A stretch of 64,000 nt of DNA, from NCBI GenBank assembly GCA_964546585.1, contig CAZJKE010000003.1, positions 1 through 64,000 on the forward strand, read 5' to 3'. Source of the DNA: CAZJKE01 sp964546585. Its GTDB lineage: Bacteria > Planctomycetota > Phycisphaerae > Phycisphaerales > SM1A02. Positions 16,769-23,674 of this stretch are shown here, piece after piece. Every line of letters starts with the position of its first letter. The stretch's first letter is position 1. The notes beneath the pieces were generated by a model, which ran no database searches, had not been told where the DNA came from, and saw nothing but the letters and a program-made list of their open reading frames with translations. The position numbers and the translations under genes are program-made.

Positions 16769-17408
16769 CGTCGCGGATTCCGCTGCGTCCCTCGATGGCA
16801 TCGGACAAGACCTGCGGATTTGCAAATTCAATATGCGAACCGCTTGGAAGCCCTCGTGCCAGACGAGTAATGGTCAACCCGTGCCCACTGAAGAGGTCAG
16901 CGAGGTAGAGGGCTGTGCTGTCTCCTTCCAGCGTAGGATTGAGACCGAGAATCAACTCACCAACTTGCACACCACGGGCGTTGCGATCGGAATCTTCAAC
17001 CCTCGCCACCAATCCTTCTATCGCAAGGTCACCCGGCTCAACCCCTCCGAGCGGGTCAAGACGCCCGGCCAACACATGGTAAACGCCGCGGTACATGCCG
17101 GTTGCCTCAAGCCTGATGAGATCCCGCGGCTGTTCGACAACTAGAATGCTCGATGCATCTCGCTCGTCGTCTTCGCAAATTGAACATGGGTCGTCATCAG
17201 CGATGTTGCTGCAGATGGAACAGCACCGCACCTGCTGCTTTGTGTCCGCAATCGCGCGGCTGAGGGCCATCGCATCTTCCGCAGATGCGTTTATCAGATG
17301 AAATGTGATTCTCTCTGCGCTTCGGCGGCCAATTCCAGGCAGCGAGGTCAGCGCATCCAGCAGGCGTCGAATTGGCTCGGGCGTACCCGGCGATTCTCTC
17401 AGGGACAC
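16758..17408 (-). CDS. recR: recombination protein RecR
   Basis: The 216-aa product has the helix-hairpin-helix LTSLPGIGRRSAERI, a four-Cys zinc motif (CSICSNIADDDPCSIC) and a Toprim domain beginning ILVVEQPRDL, ending in the family-typical LARGLPSGSHIEFANPQVLSDAI. RecR loads RecA at gaps with RecF and RecO. The start is GTG, overlapping the dnaX stop by ten bases. The order dnaX-recR is common, although the usual small ybaB gene between them is missing here. Confidence 0.97.
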   Translation of the reverse strand: MSLRESPGTPEPIRRLLDALTSLPGIGRRSAERITFHLINASAEDAMALSRAIADTKQQVRCCSICSNIADDDPCSICEDDERDASSILVVEQPRDLIRLEATGMYRGVYHVLAGRLDPLGGVEPGDLAIEGLVARVEDSDRNARGVQVGELILGLNPTLEGDSTALYLADLFSGHGLTITRLARGLPSGSHIEFANPQVLSDAIEGRSGIRDDAV

Positions 17409-18970
17409 GACGAACTCTCCGAATCGCTGCCGGCACCTGCGTCCCGCACATTGACGACCGACCCGTCAAACAGGTCTCTCGCAGCCTTTACCAGGTCATC
17501 GTCCTCCACGGAAATGGTCTCGGCATCCTGTGGTTTCGCGACATTGGTGAATGCAACGACGACTTGCTTGCCAAGAGTCGTTCGCAGTGCCCTCTCGATG
17601 TCCTCGCTCCGCCCAACAATGAGCCGGGCCATCTCCTGCCCTTCCTTCGTGACTGCCAGACGAATGTGCCCATCTTCGATCGACTCCACCGACAGGAAAC
17701 CGGCCAGTCGCCGCAGGCCCGCCGTTTCGCCCAAGACCGCCAATACCCGGTCAGAATTCAGCGTATGTGCTTCGCTCTTGACTTCCTTCGCTGGATGTTG
17801 CTTCACTGGGGCTACATCAGCCGGAGGCCTTTTTTTTTTGGTTCCGCCTTGTGCTGAATCAACACCCCTCATGGCGGTACCGGCCTCTGCCAGTTCCCCG
17901 GTCATGCAAAGTCTCGCAATGGTGGCATCAAACACAGCCCTGCCACTTCCGCCACGACGAACCGCCCGTGATGTGGCGTCGCATACCGCAATGGCGTGCA
18001 CAAGGGCCGCTTGATCGAGTGATTCGGCATGCCGAGCGGCTCGATCGCGTGCGTCATCGGAGAGCTCGAGCAGTTCAGTGTCCCTGCCGCAGGAGTGTAC
18101 GAGCAGTGCCGATCTCAAAGTCGTTGCAAGTTCTTCCAGCGCACGGTCCGGTGCAATGCCAATCGCGAGCAGAGCATCTGCGGCGGCAATGGCCGCAGCC
18201 ACATTCCCTTCGGCGACCGCATCAGCAACCTCAGCAACCGCCGCGGCTGGCGGGAGACCAAGCATGTCCTCCATGTCATCGCGCCTCAGGTGCGTTTCCC
18301 CACCAGCGAGCAACCTGTCAAGCAGGCTCAGGGCGTCGCGCATCGAACCGTTCCCCAGCCGGGCGACAGCAGCGACAACTTCATCATCCGCATCTACGCC
18401 TTCCTGCTTGAGAATCGAGCGGAGGTGCTCAGCGATCTTCGCCGATTGGATGGCGCGAAAATCGAAGCGTTGGCACCGGCTCTGAATGGTCGGTGGAACC
18501 TTGTGGGGTTCGGTCGTGCACAGGATGAACTTCACATGTGCCGGTGGCTCCTCCATCGTTTTCAACAGTGCGTTGAAGGCGGGCGTCGTGAGCATGTGCA
18601 CTTCATCAATGATGTAGATGCGATACCTGCACCGGCTTGGGGCAAGCCCTGCCGCCGCAATGAGATCGCGAGCCTCCTGCACGCCGCGGTTTGACGCGCC
18701 GTCGATTTCAATCACATCGAGGTCCTGCCCGTGAAGGATCGACTCGCCGATTTCCTCGGACTCCCGCAGTTCGTCATCGAGATTGAGTTCGCGAGCAAAG
18801 ATTCTCGCCATCGAGGTCTTCCCGACGCCTCGGGTGCCGCAGAAGAGATAGGCATGTGCTGTCCTGCCGGAGGAGATCGCATTCCGGAGTGTGCGCGCAA
18901 TCGGCCCCTGTCCGACAACATCGTCAAACGATCGCGAGCGATATCTCCGGGCAAGAACCGTGTATCCCAA
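17399..18970 (-). CDS. dnaX: DNA polymerase III subunit gamma/tau
   Basis: The 523-aa protein begins at a TTG (MGYTVLARRYRSRSFDDVVGQ) behind AGGAGG, exactly where DnaX proteins normally start. A frame open to 19339 runs through the SRP RNA gene and is not coding. Walker A is GTRGVGKTSMA, Walker B IIDEVHML and sensor 1/arginine finger TIQSRCQRF. The four-Cys zinc module normally found just after Walker A is replaced by an acidic stretch with no Cys (LDDELRESEEIGES). After the clamp-loader domains a run of ten A bases encodes KKK at 378-380, and both alternative frames stop a few codons later, so a gamma form of about 384 residues is likely made. Confidence 0.96.
   Translation of the reverse strand: MGYTVLARRYRSRSFDDVVGQGPIARTLRNAISSGRTAHAYLFCGTRGVGKTSMARIFARELNLDDELRESEEIGESILHGQDLDVIEIDGASNRGVQEARDLIAAAGLAPSRCRYRIYIIDEVHMLTTPAFNALLKTMEEPPAHVKFILCTTEPHKVPPTIQSRCQRFDFRAIQSAKIAEHLRSILKQEGVDADDEVVAAVARLGNGSMRDALSLLDRLLAGGETHLRRDDMEDMLGLPPAAAVAEVADAVAEGNVAAAIAAADALLAIGIAPDRALEELATTLRSALLVHSCGRDTELLELSDDARDRAARHAESLDQAALVHAIAVCDATSRAVRRGGSGRAVFDATIARLCMTGELAEAGTAMRGVDSAQGGTKKKRPPADVAPVKQHPAKEVKSEAHTLNSDRVLAVLGETAGLRRLAGFLSVESIEDGHIRLAVTKEGQEMARLIVGRSEDIERALRTTLGKQVVVAFTNVAKPQDAETISVEDDDLVKAARDLFDGSVVNVRDAGAGSDSESSSCP
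17830..17839 (-). promoter_or_regulatory. A10 slippage tract in dnaX (predicted gamma/tau switch)
   Basis: Ten consecutive A bases on the coding strand read AAA AAA AAA AGG. One added A gives K-K-K-K-A-S-G then TGA (17817-17819). One lost A gives K-K-K-G-L-R-L-M then TAG (17812-17814). The tract sits between the AAA+ and third domain and the tau-specific C-terminal part, as in Thermus dnaX (transcriptional slippage on an A9 run) and E. coli dnaX (ribosomal frameshift). No strong downstream hairpin is evident, which favours polymerase slippage. Confidence 0.7.
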
Positions 18971-18976
18971 GGGGAG

Positions 18977-18982
18977 CCTCCT
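18977..18982 (-). promoter_or_regulatory. ribosome binding site that fixes the dnaX TTG start
   Basis: AGGAGG on the minus strand lies six bases before the TTG at 18970. It is one of the strongest Shine-Dalgarno matches in the window. It lies between the 3' end of the SRP RNA (about 18987) and dnaX, which excludes the longer frame as the real start. Confidence 0.8.
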
Positions 18983-18986
18983 GATC

Positions 18987-19114
18987 GGGGACAGGCGGAG
19001 GACGGCCAGAACACCCGAGGCTCGCATGACGCCGCTTATGGCTGCTGCCGTCAAGCCCTGACCAGGTTCACGGGCCAAGCGTCCAAGGGGCCCGACCGTC
19101 CTCCCCCTCTCCCC
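18987..19114 (-). ncRNA. ffs: signal recognition particle RNA, small bacterial type
   Basis: The minus strand contains the SRP domain IV core: GTGAACCTGGTCAGG, an apical stem, then GCAGCAGCC and ATAAGCGG (core 19041-19080). The ends pair: GGGGA...GGAGGACGG at the 5' side (19114 downward) with CCGTCCTCC...TCCCC at the 3' side (to 18987), giving one long hairpin of about 128 nt. This RNA binds Ffh and targets membrane proteins. Its position directly before dnaX is found in many bacteria. The apical loop (TTGAC) is not the usual GGAA-type tetraloop. The exact ends are estimated from pairing. Confidence 0.9.
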
Positions 19115-19123
19115 GATGTCACC

Positions 19124-19132
19124 ATCATACCA
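19124..19132 (-). promoter_or_regulatory. extended -10 promoter for the SRP RNA
   Basis: The minus strand has TGGTATGAT, an extended -10 (TGn + TATGAT), with its last base ten bases before the estimated 5' end of the SRP RNA. There is no good -35 at the normal spacing. It probably also serves dnaX, recR and rpoN, which follow closely on the same strand. Confidence 0.55.
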
Positions 19133-19175
19133 CCGCAGGTTCGGGTTCTCGGCCAACCTTGAGTACACTTCCCGA

Positions 19176-20288
19176 ATGCCGGATGCAGGTATGGAGACCG
19201 CTCTGCCGTTTCGAGATCGTGATGATCGCGACCGCCGAACACAACGACTGCTCATTCTGACGGTACGACTGCTCTTCGTAGTGTTCATGATCGCAGTGTC
19301 GATTCTCCCCTTCGCCGGAAGTCTCGCCGCGTCGTCCAAGCCATTCCATCTGGTTGTTGTTGACTATCTCGGACCCGTGATCGCCACCATGAGTTTCACG
19401 GCGATCATTCTGATCATCGACATTCTCACGCCGAACAAGCGGCTCTCTGCAGTGCTCGGCGTCTACCTGGGCCTGGTCGCGGGCCTGTTTGCGGCGCTGG
19501 CCGTCGGCCTCCTCATTGATCTCATCGCAGATTCGTGGGGCATCAGCCGCGGCGATGCCGCGCTCCAGTACCTCACCCTCCTGAAACTCGCCGCGGGTAT
19601 CACGCTTTGCTATCTCGCAATCAGCATCGTCATCACGACGCGCGACAATCTGCGGCTGGTGCTTCCTTATGTTGAGTTCAATCGTCAGATTCGCGGTGTC
19701 CGGCCCATGGCGCTGGACACTTCCGTCCTTGTAGACGGCCGCATTGAGCACATGGCTGCAACGAGATTCATTGATGCTCCGCTCATCGTGCCCCAGTTTG
19801 TCATCGACGAACTGCACACGCTGGCCGACTCAAAGGATCGAATGAAACGGGAACGCGGTCGGCGGGGTCTTACTGTTCTCGGCCAGATCCACAAATCTCC
19901 GGAACTGGATGTCCATGTCGATCCGGCTGAACCTTCCGAGGCATCCGTCGACCGGGCGCTCCTGGCCTTCGCGCGGGAGAACAACTACCGCGTCATGACG
20001 ACGGACAGTGCGCTGGAAAAAATCGGCATGATCGAGGATGTCCGTGTGCTCAACCTCAACGGACTCTCATCGGCGATTCGGACCCGTGCCATTCCAGGGC
20101 AGAGCGTTGACATCGAACTCGTTCGGACCGGTGAGAACCCCGATCAGGGCGTGGGGTATCTGCCGGATGGAACGATGGTTGTGGTCGAGGACGGTGGCAG
20201 TCACGTCGGCTCCATGGTCTCCGCCACGGTGACCAACACACTTCAGACCACGGCGGGACGAATGATCTTTGCCAAGATCAGCGCGTAG
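19176..20288 (+). CDS. PIN/TRAM-domain membrane protein (YacL-like)
   Basis: The 370-aa protein has about four membrane helices in its first 160 residues, then a PIN nuclease-like domain (LDTSVLVDGRI and TTDSALE carrying acidic site residues) and a C-terminal TRAM domain (GVGYLPDGTMVVVEDG). This order matches the YacL family, a membrane-bound putative ribonuclease or translation-associated protein. The start at MPDAGMETAL is chosen since the frame further upstream overlaps the SRP RNA promoter. MET at 19191 is also possible. It is transcribed away from ffs-dnaX and converges on guaA with an 18-base gap. Confidence 0.88.
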   Translation: MPDAGMETALPFRDRDDRDRRTQRLLILTVRLLFVVFMIAVSILPFAGSLAASSKPFHLVVVDYLGPVIATMSFTAIILIIDILTPNKRLSAVLGVYLGLVAGLFAALAVGLLIDLIADSWGISRGDAALQYLTLLKLAAGITLCYLAISIVITTRDNLRLVLPYVEFNRQIRGVRPMALDTSVLVDGRIEHMAATRFIDAPLIVPQFVIDELHTLADSKDRMKRERGRRGLTVLGQIHKSPELDVHVDPAEPSEASVDRALLAFARENNYRVMTTDSALEKIGMIEDVRVLNLNGLSSAIRTRAIPGQSVDIELVRTGENPDQGVGYLPDGTMVVVEDGGSHVGSMVSATVTNTLQTTAGRMIFAKISA

Positions 20289-20306
20289 AGCAGCGTATGC
20301 GACGCC

Positions 20307-21893
20307 TCACTCCCACTCGATAGTTGCTGGCGGCTTGGAACTGATGTCGTAGACAACCCGGTTGACCCCCCGCACTTCGTTGATGATGCGGTTGCTCATC
20401 GAGCCGAGGATGTCGTATGGAATCTTCGCCCAGTCAGCAGTCATGAAGTCCTGCGTTTCCACGACGCGGATGGCGACCACCGACTCATAGGTTCGCCCGT
20501 CACCCATGACACCGACAGACTGAATCGGAAGCAATACAGCAAACGCCTGATCAGTACTGCGGTAGAGATTCGCAGCGACCATTTCTTCCAGGACAATTTC
20601 ATCACAGTCGCGAAGAAGGTCGAGTTTGTCAGCCGTCACTTCCCCCAGGCAACGAACGGCAAGTCCAGGACCGGGGAATGGGTGCCTCCAAACGATGCTG
20701 TCCGGCAATCCGAGCACCTCGCCCAGTTTCCGCACCTCATCCTTGAACAGGTCTCGGAGTGGTTCGATCAGTTCGAAATCGAGATCATCCGGCAGCCCAC
20801 CGACATTGTGGTGCAACTTGATGTTGGCCGCAGCCCCGGAATACCCGTGTCCCGACTCGATGACATCCGGATAGAGCGTGCCCTGCGCGAGAAATTCCAC
20901 CTTACCGCCACTACCGACCTCTTTTTCCGCCTCTTCGAAAACAGAGATGAAACGGTGGCCGATACGACGCCGTTTCTCTTGCGGGTCGATCACGCCAGCC
21001 AGATCACTGAGAAACTGATCGGCCGCATCAACAACACGAAGATCGATGTCGAAGTGATCACGAAAGGTCGTCTCGACAAGTTCCCGCTCGTTCTTCCGAA
21101 GGAGGCCATTGTCCACAAAGATGCAGGTCAGTTGGTCACCTATCGCGCGATGCAGCAATGCTGCCACAACGGAAGAGTCCACGCCCCCGCTCAGTCCGCA
21201 CAGCACGCCCTTGTCACCGACCTCCTGCCGAATCCGCTCGCATTCGGCCTCCATGAAATCGGCCATCCGCCATGTTCCTCGACAACCGCAGATTTCGTAG
21301 AGGAAGTTCCGAAGTACATCCACACCGTGCGGCGTGTGTGTCACCTCCGGATGAAACTGCACACCGTGAAATGGCATGGTGCGATGGGCAACAGCGGCCA
21401 TTGGACAGGTCGGCGTGGTCGCGAGGACCTCAAAGTCATCGCCGACATCCTCAACCTGATCACCGTGGCTCATCCAGACCGCAGTTTCCTTCGGTAGTCC
21501 CTGAAACAACCCATTGCAGGAAAGCACCGAGAGCTTCGCCCGACCGTATTCCCGGGCCTGCGCGCTATCGACTCTTCCCCCAAGCAAACGGCAGGCCAGT
21601 TGCATGCCGTAGCAAATGCCGAGGATCGGCACGCCCAATTCAAAGAGCCGCTCGTCGCACATCGGTGCACCGGCGTCGTCAACACTTGCGGGCCCACCGG
21701 AGAGGATCAGTCCCGCCGGATGATGCGAGGCCAGTTCCTCGATGGGCGTATTCGGCGCCATGAGCAGACTGAAGGCACCTGCCTCTCGCACTCGGCGTGC
21801 GATCAACTGGGCGTACTGACTCCCGAAATCCAGTATCAGGATGGTTTCGGGGCCGTGTTGGGGATTGTGTCCTGCGGTCATTGGGATGGGCAT
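20307..21893 (-). CDS. guaA: GMP synthase (glutamine-hydrolysing)
   Basis: The 528-aa enzyme converts XMP to GMP. It has the class I amidotransferase domain (ILDFGSQYAQLI, nucleophile Cys in GICYGMQ, GVQFHPEV) then the ATP-pyrophosphatase domain (LSGGVDSSV) and the GMPS dimerisation domain ending in KPPATIEWE. The start is set at MPIPMTAGHN; M5 at 21881 is equally likely. Upstream frame extension to 22415 is antisense to the kinase gene and not supported. It is divergent from the HATPase-STAS-MlaE set. Confidence 0.96.
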   Translation of the reverse strand: MPIPMTAGHNPQHGPETILILDFGSQYAQLIARRVREAGAFSLLMAPNTPIEELASHHPAGLILSGGPASVDDAGAPMCDERLFELGVPILGICYGMQLACRLLGGRVDSAQAREYGRAKLSVLSCNGLFQGLPKETAVWMSHGDQVEDVGDDFEVLATTPTCPMAAVAHRTMPFHGVQFHPEVTHTPHGVDVLRNFLYEICGCRGTWRMADFMEAECERIRQEVGDKGVLCGLSGGVDSSVVAALLHRAIGDQLTCIFVDNGLLRKNERELVETTFRDHFDIDLRVVDAADQFLSDLAGVIDPQEKRRRIGHRFISVFEEAEKEVGSGGKVEFLAQGTLYPDVIESGHGYSGAAANIKLHHNVGGLPDDLDFELIEPLRDLFKDEVRKLGEVLGLPDSIVWRHPFPGPGLAVRCLGEVTADKLDLLRDCDEIVLEEMVAANLYRSTDQAFAVLLPIQSVGVMGDGRTYESVVAIRVVETQDFMTADWAKIPYDILGSMSNRIINEVRGVNRVVYDISSKPPATIEWE

Positions 21894-22007
21894 TCCCCGC
21901 ACTTCGGCCTGAAGGGGAAGCGGGACATCGTACCACGGAGCGGTGGCGGTCTTCTCTTTGGGTACCATGGGATGGCGATGATGAGCAGGGAACCACAGCG
22001 AGGGGAC

Positions 22008-22436
22008 ATGCGGCTGGATATTCCAGCCCGACCGGACTGGTTCGGTCCCGTGCGGCTGTTGCTGCTCGGGCTCTGTCGGCGATTGGGCTTTGATGATCGA
22101 GATGCCGGACAAATTGCGCTTGCCGCCGATGAGGCACTCTGCAACATCCATCGTCACGGATACGAAGGCGACGAGGACGGTCGCATTGAGATCACATTGA
22201 CGGTCAACGGCGAGAACGAGCGTTGGCTTGAGATCGTCATGGAGGATCGCGGATTGCAGGTCGATCCCAAGGTCATTCGTTCCCGGCCGCTCGACGAAGT
22301 TCGGCCAGGTGGTCTCGGCGTACACCTCATCCAGTCGGTTATGGATGCATCCCGCTGGGATCAACGGGAAGGCGGGGGCATGCGGCTCACACTGATGAAG
22401 AGAATTGACTCCCAATGCCAGGCAACAGGTGCATGA
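22008..22436 (+). CDS. RsbW-like serine kinase / anti-sigma factor (HATPase_c)
   Basis: The 142-aa product has the GHKL ATP-binding boxes: N-box ALAADEALCNIHRHGY, G1 VMEDRG and G2 GGLGVHLIQSVMD. This is the RsbW/SpoIIAB class, which phosphorylates an STAS antagonist on Ser and holds a target in check. The start at MRLDIPARPD has GAGG four bases before the ATG and matches the usual N terminus of the family; ATGs at 21972-21981 are alternatives. It overlaps the next gene, which encodes such an STAS protein, by ATGA. No sigma factor gene is adjacent; instead an MlaE permease follows. Confidence 0.88.
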   Translation: MRLDIPARPDWFGPVRLLLLGLCRRLGFDDRDAGQIALAADEALCNIHRHGYEGDEDGRIEITLTVNGENERWLEIVMEDRGLQVDPKVIRSRPLDEVRPGGLGVHLIQSVMDASRWDQREGGGMRLTLMKRIDSQCQATGA

Positions 22437-22783
22437 ACATGGCTGAGAATGATCTGACCGTTTTCATCGAGGAGTATGGCAAGAGCACGATCGTGTGCCC
22501 GTCAGGCGACATCGATCTGAGTCGATCCTCCATTCTTCGCGAGCACCTGCATCCGGTTCTTGATGCGGTCCCGCAACGCATTATCGTAGATCTCAACAAT
22601 GTGGACTACATGGATTCCTCGGGTGTCGCGACCTTGGTTGAAGCATTGCAACTTGCCAAACGCTCTGAGATTCGTCTGATTCTCTGCGGGCTTGGCGAAC
22701 GAGTTCGCTCCATCATTGAACTGGCTCGACTCGACCAGATCTTCGAAATAGTGGATAGTCGTGAACAGGCCATGGCTGAATAG
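22433..22783 (+). CDS. STAS-domain anti-sigma factor antagonist (SpoIIAA/MlaB-like)
   Basis: The 116-aa single STAS domain has VCPSGDIDLSRS, the phosphorylation loop MDSSGVATLVEA and the C-terminal helix that follows. The Ser in DSSG is the residue phosphorylated by RsbW-like kinases. The start ATG overlaps the kinase stop (ATGA); an ATG at 22439 is also possible. The following gene is an MlaE permease, and the MlaB subunit of Mla transporters is itself an STAS protein, so this one could serve both families of partner. Confidence 0.9.
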   Translation: MNMAENDLTVFIEEYGKSTIVCPSGDIDLSRSSILREHLHPVLDAVPQRIIVDLNNVDYMDSSGVATLVEALQLAKRSEIRLILCGLGERVRSIIELARLDQIFEIVDSREQAMAE

Positions 22784-22790
22784 GAAAACA

Positions 22791-23627
22791 GTGTCCAGTT
22801 CACCACGATCCGATCACTCCATGCCCCTTCGCCTGCTTGAAGCGTGGGGCGATGTGTGGGTGCGTGCCTTTGATCTGATTGGGGGAGTGGCGACGCTCCT
22901 GTGGTCCGTCGGAGTGTGGATCTATCGATCGGTCTGTACGCGGCAAGTCAGGTTCGGTCGTTCTGCGGTTGTCGCACAGATAGTCCGGATCGGCAGTCGC
23001 TCCGTGGGGATTGTCTGTCTGGTCTGCGGATGTATTGGCCTGATCCTGGCGCTGGAGATGTGGTCGCCGCTTGCTGAACTGGGCCAGCAGGACAAGATCG
23101 CGAACATTGTCGGCATTGCTGTACTTCGGGAACTGGGACCCCTTATCGCGGCGATTGTGCTCACAGGTTTCGCTGGTGCGTCCATCGCGGCGGAGCTCGG
23201 CACGATGGTCGTAGGTGAGGAAATCGAGGCGCTGCAATCGCAAGCCCTCAATCCGATCCGCTTCCTCGCCATGCCCCGGGTCATTGCAACCGTGCTCAGC
23301 CTTATTCTGCTGACGGTCATTGGCGACACCGTTGCCATTGCGACGGCATGCTTCGTGTCTGTAGAACTCCTCGAGGTGCCGTACGAGGTCTACAAGGCCA
23401 ACACGCTGAATCAGATTACCATGAGCGACTTCGTCTCCGGGCTCGCTAAGGCTGCCGTGTTCGGGCTCATTCTCAGCGCAATAGCCTGCCACAATGGCCT
23501 CAAGACAACCGGCGGCGCTGCAGGCGTGGGCATCGCCACCACCAACACAGTCGTCCAGACGATTGTGGCGGTCATTATCGCCGACCTGACTTTTACGGCA
23601 ATCTTCTTCCAACTCGGCCGGACTTAG
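22791..23627 (+). CDS. mlaE: MlaE-family lipid ABC transporter permease
   Basis: The 278-aa membrane protein has about five helices and the MlaE signatures VLRELGPLIAAIVLTGFAGASIAAELGTM and EIEALQ, with the conserved ending GVGIATTNTVVQTIV. The family moves phospholipids between the membranes together with an ATPase (MlaF) and an MCE protein (MlaD). Neither is encoded nearby. The GTG at 22791 has AGGA at five bases and does not overlap the STAS gene; a GTG at 22761 is possible but would overlap it. Confidence 0.9.
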   Translation: MSSSPRSDHSMPLRLLEAWGDVWVRAFDLIGGVATLLWSVGVWIYRSVCTRQVRFGRSAVVAQIVRIGSRSVGIVCLVCGCIGLILALEMWSPLAELGQQDKIANIVGIAVLRELGPLIAAIVLTGFAGASIAAELGTMVVGEEIEALQSQALNPIRFLAMPRVIATVLSLILLTVIGDTVAIATACFVSVELLEVPYEVYKANTLNQITMSDFVSGLAKAAVFGLILSAIACHNGLKTTGGAAGVGIATTNTVVQTIVAVIIADLTFTAIFFQLGRT

Positions 23628-23630
23628 AGT

Positions 23631-23666
23631 TGTCCGGTACCGGTACCAGGGACCGGGACCGGACAC
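23631..23666. repeat. GTGTCCGG-type palindrome after mlaE
   Basis: A 36-base, GC-rich imperfect palindrome starts TGTCCGGTACCGGTACC and ends GGACCGGGACCGGACAC. It begins three bases after the mlaE stop and ends eight bases before the stop of the convergent gene at 23675. Related elements are at 45585-45608 and 47093-47112. It may act as a bidirectional terminator hairpin or be a REP-like dispersed repeat. There is no U-tract. Confidence 0.75.
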
Positions 23667-23674
23667 ATCTGGCA

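Noticed and set aside
21894..22415. N-terminal extension of GuaA
   Set aside because: Antisense to the RsbW-like kinase; GuaA homologues start near MPIPMTAG.
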